This document shows positions 33,813-47,500 of a stretch of 64,000 bases of DNA, in pieces. Source of the DNA: Chrysoperla carnea (Eukaryota > Arthropoda > Insecta > Neuroptera > Chrysopidae); contig NC_058337.1 of NCBI RefSeq assembly GCF_905475395.1, positions 70,514,368 to 70,578,367 on the forward strand. Direction: 5' to 3'. Within the stretch, counting starts at the first letter, position 1, and each line of letters starts with the position of its first letter. A program made the translations under genes and the position numbers. The notes beneath the pieces are model-generated. The model was not told the origin of the DNA. It worked only from the letters and a program-made list of their open reading frames with translations, and made no database searches.

Positions 33813-35736
33813 TTATCTATATTGGAGATTTTTTATTAATACTAGAATTATCTTTAGTTTTATTAAAATTGCTTAACTGTTAGTTTTACGTTTTGATAAT
33901 CATAGTTTTGGTATTGGTGTAAAGGGTTTTTTTTTAAAGTTAATTAATCCTTTTTTAAAAATTCAGTTGGATTAAACTTTTAATAAGTTGAAATTAATTT
34001 TTGGAGTAAGATTACATCTTTTGAAAGTGGAACCTTTACAGCATTTTGGAAATATCATTAAAAAATTTGAAGCCTAATATTGAAGAACAAAATCAAACTT
34101 GCTCTTATAATCTTGCAGTTTTGGTTCGAGACTCACAAAGCCTACAAGACCAAAGTCAATACTAAACTCGTGGTATCAACACTAAAACGACTCAACCACA
34201 AAGACGAAGATCATTGTTACAGTTTTGTTAGCCTTATGGGTCTGCAAAATTTGTTTCCATATTTGTTATGTTTAATTTGGAATTTTGAGAAAGTGATTGG
34301 AACCTTATAAAATTTTATTAAAGTCCTACCTGTCATTGCTTGAAGTTATAACAATTATTTTAAATTAGAAAATTTCACATATTCAAAAATTCTTGAATAA
34401 AAATTCATAAGAAAACATAAATTTCTACAAAAAGGAACATTTTTCTGGGAAGAAGAAAGAGTCCTTGGTGATATGAAATCATGAGTCTTTTATATTTTCG
34501 GCGAAAAGTTTTGAAACACAAACTTTACAAGACTACTCACGATATCTATTTGGATAAATTTTTTAATAGAATCGTCTCTTTTCTTTTGAAGATTATCCAT
34601 TTTGAATACTACTATAAAATAAGTATTAAACAGAGAATCATATATTTTTACCCTACACCCATGTTTTTTGAAAAGGGTACATCTCAAAAACAAAATTGTA
34701 TTCTAATTTATCGATATCACTGTCCAATACATACTTTTTAGAGTCTAAAATTGAATAAAAATGTTTTTGGTATAGACCACTTTATCAAAGCATAGTATTT
34801 TATTTCAATCAAATTTACAGTAATGAACAAAAAACTCATGACAGTATATGCCCCACATACAGAAATTTGGTTCTCTTTTTTGAGTTCTACACGACCTTTG
34901 AAAATCCCAAATCCCTGAAGAGGGAGTGAAATTATCGTTTATGTGATATTTAGTAAATATCAAGACAGCGCGCGTAAAAGCGCGACTAAACAGACTAAGG
35001 CTAAATGTGCAAGCTTCAAAACTTTAAGACAAGTTTAATTGAGGGCTTTTAAGAACTGACTACTATTTTATACTTTTATTGAATAGTTTAACTTTTGAAT
35101 ATTTCAAGGACAGTCTGTAAATAAGAATATACCGGAATATATCAATTAATAATAATTAATTGCACTTTAAAATACTTATTAAAAGGCTTTTTCCTGTATA
35201 TGTGAAACTAACTTCTGAGTTTTGTTTTCATGGGAAATGAAGGTTTGATGATAATGTGCCTACTATTGATTGCACTAAATATATTTATTCCTATCATTTT
35301 TTATTTTTTATTTACAAATCAAATGGTCAGCAAAGCATAACATTTTTTTTTTATTAAAAAAAAACATTCCATATGACGCCCACACAAAATTCACGATAGT
35401 GCTAATAACGCCTACAGTGTTTTGAGCACATAATAATAGTATCTATATATACATCAGAAACCATTGAGTTAAAATTTCTTTTAACACCATGATGGAAACT
35501 GTTCAATTTGAGTTTTGAACAGTCTCTAAAGTTAATAAGTTTCTAAGCCATATTTAAAACAAATTAAATTTTTAAACGTTAAAGTTCTTGACGAAAAATG
35601 TATGCTTTACATTTTTAATTTTTTAATTTTTGTAATTGTTTTAAAAATTACCATATTTGTAATGTGGGATTGCAGGGAAGGATTTAATCAATATAAAAAT
35701 TAATATTATTCTAAAGAGATTTCTAATGAGATTTCC

Positions 35737-36724
35737 CGAGTAGAAACTTAAATGATACATTGATATTTTGAGTCCGAACTTAAACTCATTTAAATAATAG
35801 TAGCCCAACTAGCTCTGATACTAAACTCCGAAATTCGATCATTTGGTGTGAGGTATCAATTTGAACCTCATAGTCCGTTAATATTAAAATGAAGTCCTAC
35901 TATTGTCCTCTTGAACCCCGTAATATATTCATTTAAAAGTTTGTTTTAATCCCGTGCCGAAATTTAAAGCCGACATGGAGTCTAGTACTCCAGACGGACT
36001 AGTAGGCTCAAAGTAGGTTCTAATGCTATTTTAAATTAAGTCCGAATTTTGACCTTGTAATGGTCGAAATTTTCGTTTTTATCACTTTGGAGTCCAAAAT
36101 CAGATCTGAAAGAAATAGATTTTAATTTATTTTTTTTAATAAAAAAATTTTCAATTCTTCAAGTCGGATTTGATCTAGCGGCCTATGAACTACCATCGAT
36201 ATTGCAACCTCTTCTGTCCATGGCAATGGCATCTGAGCTATCGAAGGTTTCTTAAAAAAGTTATGGATATAAAGTTTTCTTTTCCTTAAAAAATTTGATA
36301 AACATCTTTCGTCAGATTTTATACTCCAAATTAGTGAAATCATATTATTTTACCAACGAATTGCCCATACTCAGCATAATTTTTAAATAAAAACTATATG
36401 CAAATGAATTTACTACTAAGTGACTTTTGGTTATACAATTTATCTGAGAGGTTATTATTTAAATAAATTATTATTTGAAATTTATTTATAATAATCTAAA
36501 CCTTTTCGTTATTATACTTAGTAATAAAATTTATTACGGATTTCAATAGGATAATAGTAGGACTTCATTTTATTATTATTGGGTATAGAGGTTCAAATTG
36601 GTATCTACCTCTCACCAAGTGATCGGATTTTTTGGTTCAATATAGTAGTTAGTGGGGCTACTGAGCTTTAAAAAAGTTTTAGTTCGGACTAAAAGTTTCA
36701 ATGTAGCCTTTAAATTTCGACTCG
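35737..36724. mobile_element. TIR element with ~185-bp arms
   Basis: 35737-35920 is inverted at 36537-36724. Matching blocks are AAAATGAAGTCCTACTAT, CAATTTGAACCTC, AGTCCGAAC and CGAGTAGAAA/CGAGTCGAAA at the tips. ATTTCC flanks both sides (35731-35736 and 36726-36731), a possible target duplication. The 610-bp middle has no transposase-like ORF, so it is non-autonomous. Confidence 0.65.
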
Positions 36725-37877
36725 CATTTCCTCAAACATATAGCTAACAAACACAATTAAACAAAATATGGTTTGCTGCTCAAAATTTGATAGCGGATCT
36801 GATAAGCGTCAACATTTTAGTGAAAACATAAAATAATATGTAAAAAATTGGGTATTTTTCTTTAAATCATGGACATTGATACAAATTTTATTAAAAAATT
36901 CGGCATATTCGAGTTGTGATAAAATTTTTTCCTGATATTACAATTATAAATTTATTTTCAACTGAATTTTTGTTCCAAAGTTTTAAAGGTTCTCGCAAAA
37001 GTTCTATTTTGAATAATATAGAAAAACTGGAAATATAATGAATCCCTCTTCGGCTAAGGATATAATTAATTTAAAATAACTTGAAAAAAAGAAATAAAAA
37101 ATTTAGCTTTTATAGCTTAATTAACTAAAAAAAAATTAATTAACGTTTAATTAAATCTTAAAAGTATATCCCATACTCTTTTATTAATTATCAATGATTG
37201 CTTCAAAAGTCTGTATTAGATATATTATCGGCATATCTAATTTTTTTGCAAAAGTACCTGTATGTTTTTGATTAATATAATAAAAGGAAGACTCGGGAAT
37301 AACTGTAGATGTAGTTTTAACATACAGGAAAACAATGAAAAAAACCGCATGTGTTCTTATCCGATTGTCATTTATTTTCAAGATGTAGAAAGAACTGTCA
37401 GGAAAAAAGTCAGGAATTAAATTAAATTTTGTTTTATTTAACTTAAGTTTACAAAACGATTTATTTTCCTCATATATTTTTTCGATTTTCAAATTTATTA
37501 TATCTAATTTAATTTAAATTTATTTTTCAAAACACATTATTTTCATCTTGTGTGAACTTTGTATTATATTTTCGGGTGTTGATGAACTTCAAAAGCCATC
37601 AACCTAAACATATTACTTGTAATAAAATAAAAAATTACTGAAATATTTTAATTTTTGACAGTATCGGTAATGGAGTGGTGTAAATATTTGTTTATATATT
37701 TCATATGACAACACTTTAATATAATTAATTTTATTTAAACCTTTGACGTCATTTTTTTGAATATCATCTTTCATTACATATTTATTTAGGCTCTTTTCAA
37801 AAATTATTAAAATATTTTTTGATATAAAATTTGAAGTATTGCAACAATTGAAGTTTTTGTTTAATCGATTCTTTTCC

Positions 37878-37912
<35 letters not shown>

Positions 37913-37970
37913 TATTATATATTGTGTCCCACAATGATCGCGATTGGCCCTAGTTATATATTATTATATA

Positions 37971-38050
37971 TACAGAACAATCTCACTAATCCAGCAGTAT
38001 AAAAAACCAGTTGGTTCCGAATTATTGGTATGTTCGGACTACTGGATTAT
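37971..38050 (+). mobile_element. Pogo/Tigger-like terminal fragment
   Basis: CAGAACAATCTCACTAATCC directly after a TATATATA tract, then GGTTCCGAATTATTGG and GGACTACTGGATTA. The start CAG plus 'CTAATCC' resembles pogo-group terminal repeats. No partner end was found, so it may be a solo fragment. Confidence 0.35.
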
Positions 38051-41000
38051 ATAGAAAAAGCAAAAAACACGTACAAAAAACAATATTTTATCGATTCCAA
38101 CGTATAACAAAACTTACATTTGCTATCAAAGACATTAAAAATTTTTTTTTATTACTAAAATAATATTTTTCTCGAATTTTTATTTAAAACAACACTCTGT
38201 TTAAGATTGAAAATCGCAGAGGTCATTAATTTCTTTTTGCTAAAATTAATATTTTTAAAATAAGTTTTATGGTTTTAAATAACATGAAAGAGTTACACCC
38301 ACCGTGCTTTCCAAGTATTTTCACAGAAAAAAGAAAAACAATTTTTATTACTGTGAAAAAATAACACCTCAATCATATTAGTTAAAAATTATTCTATTAA
38401 AGAAAATATTTCAAAACAACTTGCATTTTTGGGATTCAACACAGTGATGAATGTGATTTGCTTCAATATTATATGGTATCCCAATATTTTAGGAGCCTAG
38501 CAGTTGTAAGCCACCCTAAACGATTTATATATTTACAATTTGCCACGGAATCGTTCAATGACAATTTTGGTCAAAGTTGATAAATGGTAAAAACCGAACT
38601 CTTATAGGTTCGTTATGTTCATCCATTATAGTTCGTTTCTAATGAAATTTATGCTGTGTTTGAACAGGTCATTTTTATTTAGCTTAATCACATATTCACC
38701 TTCAAAGAATTGCGGCATTGAAATTTATGTTTTCTGTCAGACTTTTTAGCTATGCGACTCAAAGAAATTATACTTTAGAAAATACTTTATTCGAAAACTA
38801 TTTTGAATATGATCTGTTAATTTGAGTATGTTTTGCCAGTATGATTTAAATAAAATATTTATGTATGGATATTAAATTACAAAATTTTTAAAAGTAAAAA
38901 GATAACACAATAATGTTTCGCGCGCAGAACAGATTGTTTTAGTTCTGCGTTTTTAAAAACTAGTACAACAGACGAAAGAGCTTAAAAAATATTTCGTGTC
39001 GTTCGACGCTGTGCGAGCGCAACAAACAACATAACTCTCATCTTTGCTTTATAAATAAATTACATAGATGTTCTCCTCCATATAAACATACACTAATACG
39101 CGGTAAAACTGAACAACATTGTAATAAACTATCAATAAAAGCGCCTATTTTTTTTCGGATTTATTCTTTTAAAAAAGCCAATCCATTCTTGAAGAAAGTG
39201 TACTTAGAAAGTGTGGTACAAATGGTCAATCTTTTTGTCTGTAAGTTGTATACAAATTCATAAATCGAAGACAATTGAAATTAGTGTAACTTTTCCAAAC
39301 ACTTGCTTAATGTTTCACAAATAACCTCTGCATGTATTATGTATTCACTGCAAACAAATTTTCAAACTTAAAATTAGTAATGAAAGTGTGGAAACTGCAA
39401 ATCAAAACAATAATCTTGGTCGGAGGAACCTCCTCCCACCCCTTGACATCACATTGTGTATACAACGTAAGAGTATTTGATGTGGGTGAAGGTTTCTAAA
39501 AATACAATTTTTACATTAAAATGAGAGACTTTCACGTTTGGGGAAGGGGGATAGTTAGGGAAGAAGTAGGGGGTAGGACTGTGGCCATATTGAATTTAAC
39601 TGTTGATATTGATGTGCGATTAATATAATTAACATGATATGATGGTAATAAATAGTTATAGGGACAAAACCTTCATGTTTCGGCTACTTTTTTACATTTC
39701 GAGTAACTTTGTCTACCTTTGATCGGCTGTATCTCGGGCACTAATCAGAAAATCCTTTTAGATACCAAATTTTAGCAAATTTAATGTTCAACAACTATGT
39801 AAGCGACTATAGATAACAAAATTTATTTATTCTACATTCATTAGGGCTGATTGACAGCTCTGTTCTCACATTTAACTGACTGACCGGCATAACTGTTATT
39901 TTTATGCAATATACAATCTGTATAACAATTTTCAGCTTTAGTAAATTCATTTAAATAGCACGGCCATCATAACCGTTTCGATAGCATATATTTGTCTCCT
40001 GTTCTATCGATCGCTTGACTGACCGCAGTATGTATATGTACACAACTAATGTAACCAATTCTCAAATGATTAGATTTAGTAAATTCAATGAATTTTTTTT
40101 GGCCGCCCGGCTCGTCCATCATATTTAATCAGTACAAAAATATTTCTTATATCTCCCTACTAAAAGAAAAGGTTGTCATCTCTCACACTGATCACAATGA
40201 GTTTAGCACTGGAAGAACGCACTACCGTCTGAAATATTGTCAATAAGTACTATCTATTCTGAAAGTTTTATTAATTTTTGATATTATGTAATTGTTTGCT
40301 CGAATTTTTTACTTTAAAAAGTCGTATGAACAAGTTTGCTGGGAATTGATATCAGCACGTAACGCTTTCAAAAAACAACAATAAGGCATATTTAATAATA
40401 CTAAATTGTATGTGTAGGATTGGCTTTTAGTGCCCGATGACTATAGCTATAAATCAAAATTAAGAGGTTTATTTTTGAAATTCTCACTTGACTGATATGT
40501 TTTCGATATTATAATTGGCTCTTTGACAGTATGCAAAATATTGTCATGGTTAGTCATTTCTGCATAGATTATGGATTTTAAAATCTAATTTGCTGTAATA
40601 TAACTATTTATGAAAATAGCTAAAATTTTAATTTTCTTAGTAAAATAAAATAAATATTAGATTGAGAATTCAGCCAATATATAAGTTAATTTTAGGTTTG
40701 GCTATATACAGCCTAATCATAAGGTAGGTATATAAGAATAAGTATAGCTTGTACGTTACCATAGATACCACTGAAAATGGTGGCTTTATCTTTGGTGTGC
40801 TTTGAATAACTATATTTAGTAAGTATAAAACTAACACTAAATACCATTTAATAATCTGAGATGGTTTCCAGAAACCAAATAAATACCCGAGTCTGTTTTT
40901 CTATAAACGTTATAATTTAGACTGGTTCAATTTTACGATACAGTGGTGTATTACATATAGATAGATACAAGTTATACATACATACATACATATTTCAAAT

Positions 41001-41391
41001 ATAAACTTGTGTCTTGTTTTGCAAAATCTTGAGCTAAAAATAACTATTAAAATTGTTACAAACATTTATTGTATATGCTCCATATTTTAAATATTCTAGC
41101 TGTGTAGTGGTGGTGTGCTTACAGCTACTGTAGTTACATGGCTGGCGCGAGGGGCGATTCTGATTTCTGGCTATATACTTTATACTCTTTATACATCATC
41201 TTACGTATATGATTTTTTTACGGATGGTTAGTTATTTAACGCTTACGTCATATTGTATTACGTTTCGAAATTTTTCGTTTTATATTTATTTTACTTATTT
41301 TTTTTTATTTTATTGCCGTAATCATTTAAATATGTATTTTATTTTCATTGTGTTTTGCAATTTGTTTGGAAAATTTTTTTTATATTCTCTA

Positions 41392-41940
41392 TTTTTATAC
41401 CATGCATATATGTAATATGAAAGGTATACTAAGTTTAGTCCCAAGTTTGTAACGCTTAAAAATATTGATGCTAAGCAAAAAATTTTGGTATAGGTGTTCA
41501 TAAAATCACGTTATTAGTCCATTTCCGGTTGTCTGTCTGTCTGTCTGTCGTCTGTCCGTCTGTCATCACGATTACTCAAAAAATAAAAGAGATATCAAGC
41601 TGAAATTTTTATAGCGTGCTTAGGATGTAAAAAGTGAGGTCAAGTTCGTAAATGAGCAACATAGATCAATTAGGTCTTGATCTAATAAGCCGTTAGAGAT
41701 AGAACAAAAGTTTAAATGTAAAAAATATTCCTTATAAAAAAATAATCAACTTTTGTTTTTTTTCGTAAATATCACTGTTTACCTGTGAGGGCGCAAATTA
41801 GGCGTAAATTGTATAGTATGTAATTATGAGAATATCAGTTATTATGTGTGATATCAATGTATTTGTAATGTGATGGAGTCATCAACACTGTCTATGCATG
41901 GTATTTCAACAATTAACTCAGTTAATTGTTTGTTTTCACT
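41392..41940 (+). repeat. Dispersed repeat family R1, copy D
   Basis: Forward copy from TTTTTATACCATG to CAGTTAATTGTTTGTTTTCA, with CTGTCTGTCTGTCTGTCG near 41530, AGAGATATCAAGCTGAAATT and AGTTCGTAAATGAGCAACAT. It shows no terminal inverted repeats and no ORF, so its class is undetermined. Confidence 0.75.
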
Positions 41941-43672
41941 TGTTTAATTTAATTGTTTATTATAAATTATATATTTGGATTTGATTGCTGAATTTTTTTA
42001 ATACATACAAAATGAAAGTCAAATAAAATACAGTTGTATACATTTGAATTATTTTAAGATACTCACAACTTATTCAAGTTTAACCTGACGAACTCCGGTT
42101 TAATATCAAATTTTATATTTATTCAATAAAAGTACTATTTTGTACAATTTTTTTAATCTCTGAATAAAAGTAAATTATAAATTGTACCACTGCAAAAAAA
42201 TAAAAAGTTTGTGTTTCAATAAACTGTGATGTAATGAAATGTCTTAATTCGATTTGGTGGATTTGATGGGAAATTTGAAAAATAAAAATAATTTTGAATA
42301 TATTAATTCAATCACCCACCTTTACTTTCTTCACTGCTTTTGGAAATTTTAGATACCATATGAGTAATATTACATGAAACTATAAAATAGTCAGAGGGAC
42401 TTAAAGAGTAAAAAAAGGGGTTGTTGCCTTTATGATTAAAACGCTTGTTGGTTCGGATATGGAACTGATACAGTTTCCAATTATTTTTTGTGGATATCAC
42501 AATGTCAGTATTGACGTTAAAAATTATCGAATGGAAATTTTGTATTACGAATCATATTTTAAGTACAGAAAACAAAATTATATGTGCAAAGTAAGTTAAT
42601 CTGTTAGGTTTCACAATAGATTAGATGTTTACAAAAATGTCACTCCATAAGGCGGACAAAAAGACTTTCAACTATACCAGTCTATGAATTGATAAGATTG
42701 GTAATTGTTAAAAATGAAGCCATAAATCAATTTTTGTCAGTTATAGCGAGTTTAGACACACCCATTTCACAAGTGATACCAAATTTTAATTCTACTTACA
42801 GGAACAAATTACGGTCGGTAAATGAATTTTCCAATCCCCCTAAATAATTTGTTGTGAACAAATGTTTTATGATTTAGAAAATTTTTTTTCTTCAATTTTG
42901 TGATATTTTGTAATTTTGTTTTGGTAATATTTTACACATTTTATTAAACTCTGTAAACAATATTTATAATGATTTATACGAACAAATTTAGCTACTGACG
43001 ATGATTGCGTTGCAATCGAAATATTCATATTTAGCGAAATATAAGTCTGTTATATGTTTTTAATTGTGTTCCTTAAATTATTTTATTACGAAAATAAGAT
43101 TCCATTCCATCTAAAACTTGTTCTTTAAGGTTAATTTTTTTACGATATTTTTGATGAATTATTTTTTCAACAGTTATACTGTTTCGTTTTTTAAATCTTC
43201 TTTCGTAATTTTAGATTTTTAATGAATTTCTATGTGTAAATGATCGTTATGAAAACTGGAAGCTGAAAAGTAAAAATATTTCTATACAAACCGCCTTGGC
43301 ACTAATTTTTTTCTTCTTAAATAATAAATTAAAATTTAGTACAATATAATAAATATCTCATCATATCAATTATATTTTTATTTAAAATCAAGATCAAATT
43401 TCTAATAATTATAGCTAGCAGATATTTAAAAATTAATAAAAATATAAATAAATATTTTCAATACGATATTCTATATTCATCCATCAATTTTTTATGATTT
43501 GATTTTATGTAATAACAAAATAAAATAATAAAAATGTTACTTAAAAATACAAGTAGTCATAAATTGATTATGTTTTATTAATCATACAGAGTGTCTCATA
43601 AATATGGAAACAGTTGATGATACTCGTCAGAATATATATTTATATATGATAAATTTTTGTAATTTATATAAT

Positions 43673-44260
43673 AAAAAGTGGTCTAGGTGCGACCCGAAAG
43701 GTCCACACGACTAACTTCCCAGTGGAAAGGATAAAAAAATATCATATGTTTTAATATTTTTAATATTATTATTATATTATTTTAAAAGCTAATACGTTAT
43801 TTGAAGTTATCATGGTTTTTTTCTTTTCATCCCCCGAAGCCCCCCAGCTGGGGCTTCGCCTCTTGCAATCCCAGCGAGGGCTTCGTCCCTGCACCCCCGA
43901 TGACGTTAAAAATATATAAATGATAAGTGATAATATTAACAATTATACAATTTTTCATTCGGTACAAAAAACGGCTTGACCGATTTTTCTCAAAATCTAA
44001 TCAGGTCTAAGTTACATAATTATGCGTTAAGTGAAACTGGTCCCATGTCAATATCAACATTTGTTCTGGAGATACGCGAGGCGAAAATTGAATCCGAACA
44101 TACATACATACATACATGTGCACAGACGGACATTCTTTTCAAAACCATATTATTCGACTCTAAAGGCCTTGAAACATGGAGATATGTCAAAATTTTCAAT
44201 TTGTAAAATCGGACTCCAATATCGGATTACAATAACTTCGCACTGTGAAGTTAATAAAAA
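43673..44260 (+). mobile_element. Non-autonomous element family R3, copy 1
   Basis: Begins AAGTGGTCTAGGTGCGACCC, then AACTTCCCAGTGG; ends CACTGTGAAGTTAAT, a degenerate inversion of the same motif. The middle has a GC-rich stem (CCCAGCTGGGGCTTCGCC near 43847) and an ACAT microsatellite. A reverse copy lies at 56171-56568. Confidence 0.65.
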
Positions 44261-44410
44261 ATGACCTGTATGGATAATAGCACATATCCTGAAAACCCAG
44301 AATTTCATCTTTGAAAGTCATTTATACGGTGAAACGAAAGTGACCTTAATTTTTTTCTTTAAATATGAGGCAATATTTATTTTATAAAAAAATTCTCTTC
44401 CTTTAGCAAC

Positions 44411-44589
44411 AAATATGAAACTTTGGTTTTTAACATTATTTTTCTTAGATTTCAAGTTCTTGATTATTTTACATGTAAAAACCCAGAATTTCCTGAAAAC
44501 CCAGTTTTCATGAAATTCATTTTACATGTAAAATAATCAAGAACTTGAAATCTAAGAAAAATAATGTTAAAAACCAAAGTTTCATATTT
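44411..44589. repeat. Perfect inverted repeat, 70-bp arms, 39-nt spacer
   Basis: 44411-44480 is the exact reverse complement of 44520-44589, checked base by base. Each arm contains the palindrome TTTTACATGTAAAA. The spacer 44481-44519 carries ACCCAGAATT and CCTGAAAACCCAG, which also occur at about 44289-44305. The transcript would form a long perfect hairpin. Confidence 0.9.
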
Positions 44590-47500
44590 ATTCAAAATTC
44601 TTTCTGTATTAGTGTTGTAAAAGATTAGAAATAATAAAGAATATGAAAGAAATATTGAAATCTACGACAAAAATGTTTCAAACAAAATGTTCATATTTTT
44701 TCCGAAGAAAACAACTTTCCTATTAAATATGTGTTTCCATTTAATAATAGGTAATATTAATACGCCAAAAAAAAGTTGAACTTTAATGTCTGTCTATTTA
44801 TATTATTCTTTAAACGTGTGCATGCTTTATAATATCCACAACAACTTTTGTACAGATAACTTTTCGGTATATTATTATCGTGACGAATTCTTCAACTGTA
44901 TTAATATTTTTGAGCCACTCTATATAATTAAAGTATTATAAAGTATAATAAAAAATTAATTATATATTATTATATTTGTATTATTATTTATTTTTTATTA
45001 ATTATAGTTTTTTTTTTTTTTTTTTTAATATTTATATTTGTTATATCATTGGCTTATTAATTGTGAAATAGTTTTTATTCAATTAATTTTTTATCTAAGT
45101 AAAACTTCTGAAATTAAGCACAAAAAAATATATCAAAAAAGACAAAATAACGTAAACTTGTAACATGTAAGTGGAAAGTAAATATTTGTCCGTTAGCTAT
45201 TTAGGTATGGTGTTGAATAATAGAGTTATTATTTGCTTAGAAATTTTAAATCAATCAATTCAAAAATAAATAATTAAGACGTACGAAAAAGCTATTTACC
45301 AAATTTCGATATGAGGCCTAATTTCTGAGATAATTCAATGTTAAAAATATGCGTTCACGAATGTTCGTCAGATCACTAACGCTGCTCAATCGATTACCTA
45401 CTTTAACTTCTGAATACCTACTTTATCACTACATAGTTATATTATATTTTCATTAAAAATATTTTCCCACACCAAGGAAGCAGATAAATATTTAACTAAT
45501 TTACAGGAAAAAAAACCGATAAAATACCATATTATCATCGATTTTAATTTTAAAACGCAATATTGTAAATCATTTTTTAATTTACATAAACAAAATTAAA
45601 TCTGATACAAAAAAATTATATATTTAGCATTTTTTCAGTCATAGGTCAGCTAATTACAGAAATTTGCGTTCTCGATACATTACTGTGCGGTGGAGTGAGG
45701 TGAAGTGATGATTTTTTTTTATACTTCGACTGACTCATAATATATTAGTTTACAATTAAAATGCACTTTGTGCTTTTTTTTACTTAGAAGTTGCAAGGTT
45801 CTAATTTTATTTATATTATGCATCAGCCAGTTTTTAAATTTAATTTATAATATACGGTGACATCTACTGATAAAAACGTGATTAAGGTTCAAAACAAATA
45901 TTAATTTATTGTCAAAATAAGTATTTTTCAATTAATTAACTTTTTTATTTGAGTTTGGGTCGATACAGTTGAATAAATATTTTTAATAAAAAGTAATTTT
46001 TTCAAAAATATTTATATAAAATATATTTCAAGTCATTTTTTATTATTGAATTATTGTCATACAATTCTTTACACGTATGATTAATACTAACAATGTTTTA
46101 ATCGAATTGCAAATTGGGGGAAAAATTTAAATTCTTATTAAAAAGTAGATCGCATCATGGAGTTAGTACGAAATTAGAATCAATAAATAGCAACAATAGG
46201 AATTTTCAACTAGCAACATTTGATATTTTAAAATAAAATTCGATTTTTGCCCCAATTTCCTGGACCAATTTTTGTATTATATAAATATGTGGAAAACATA
46301 TTCCACTTAAAGATGACAGAAAATTTTAAATAATTTCGAATTTGAAGTTAAGAAATTGTAGAGTTTCATGATTTTTTGTTGGTTTTTGGTCTGTTATTTT
46401 ATAATTTTATAATTTTGTTTTTGGAAGGATTTCATTATTTTTAATTGTCAAAATCAGGTGATAAAATACTCGAATATCACTGGCCAAAGCAGATCAGGTG
46501 ATAGTTGTTATGATGGCAAACCTTACAACTGTCAAATACTTGGAAAGTATAAATTGTTAGCCAAATTAGCAATGAGTAACATACGCTATTTATAGCTAAT
46601 TCATACTGACGATGACTACTTGATAGTCGAAATACGTATTTATATAATACAAAAATTGATTTAGGAAATGGAGATGAAAATCGAAATTTATTTCGAAAAA
46701 TCCTAAAGTTCTCATTTCTTCTTTAATAATTACTTATATTTGATATTTTATTTAACTTCGGGAAAAAACTCTAAATTTGAAGTTAAAAACTATGCGTTAA
46801 ATAAAATAAAGGTTCAAACTAAAGTTGTATAGTTGACGTCATTCTGCATATTTTCATATTTATACGATTTTCCAGCATTAAAATTGAGTTAGATACAGGT
46901 ATCACAAATTATCGCACCATTATAGATTTGGGTCCAACTCGTTAGATTTTCGAAATGTTACAAGCAACCAATAAAAGTTTTCATACTTTTTGATAATTAT
47001 TTTTATTACTAATGGGGGTGGTTCCAAGGCTTTCTTTAATTATAGATTTATTATCGGTTCTCATTTTGATTAAAAATTGTCATAGTAATTTTTTAAACGC
47101 CATGTTAATAAAGTTTTTTCATTTCTAGGTGAGTGACTCAATTGATTTTCAAAAATTGATAAATGTAATGCAAATTTTCGATCAATTACTGTGAGTATCT
47201 TCTATATTTATATAATTGAATTTAAAAATTAATTGAATTTCCTAAATGTTCATGCCTTAATTGATATCTAGTTTTTATGTTGTATACGTAATAAGAAATG
47301 GACTTTGAAAATTTATTTTCTCTTTGTTATTTTGAAGATTTAGTAAGAATTATATTAATTTTAAAAAATTGATAGATGAGAAATTTATGAAACAAAATTT
47401 TTTTTAAATTATCATTGTTTAATTCACTTTATTATTAAATTTTTTAATTTTTATCTGAAGCTGTAGCTAAATTTAATTATAAAACTAAATTATAGCGCTC

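Larger units (their letters stand above)
27935..35736 (+). other. First intron of second PDZ gene, proximal part
   Basis: No exon with PDZ, ZM or LIM features was found. Mostly unique-looking AT-rich DNA, plus repeat family R2 copy 2 (32041-32215) and a Helitron-like element (33360-33812). ORFs such as 34080-34310 and 34481-34741 lack support. The intron reading is inferred from the lone donor at 27935. Confidence 0.45.
36725..44410 (+). other. First intron of second PDZ gene, middle part
   Basis: No coding exon recognised. Contains a pogo-like TIR fragment (37971-38050), R1 copy D (41392-41940), R3 copy 1 (43673-44260) and small microsatellites (AAAT at about 37889, ACAT at about 40975). 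A stretch at 43000-43030 (ACTGACGATGA) resembles 46605-46640 and is probably another old repeat. Confidence 0.45.

Noticed and set aside
34080..34741. Two ORFs within the presumed long intron
   Set aside because: No domain, no splice-supported extension and composition like the surroundings.
43835..43900. GC-rich stem as a terminator or regulatory RNA
   Set aside because: It recurs in degenerate form inside the R3 copy at 56400-56440, so it is part of that repeat.
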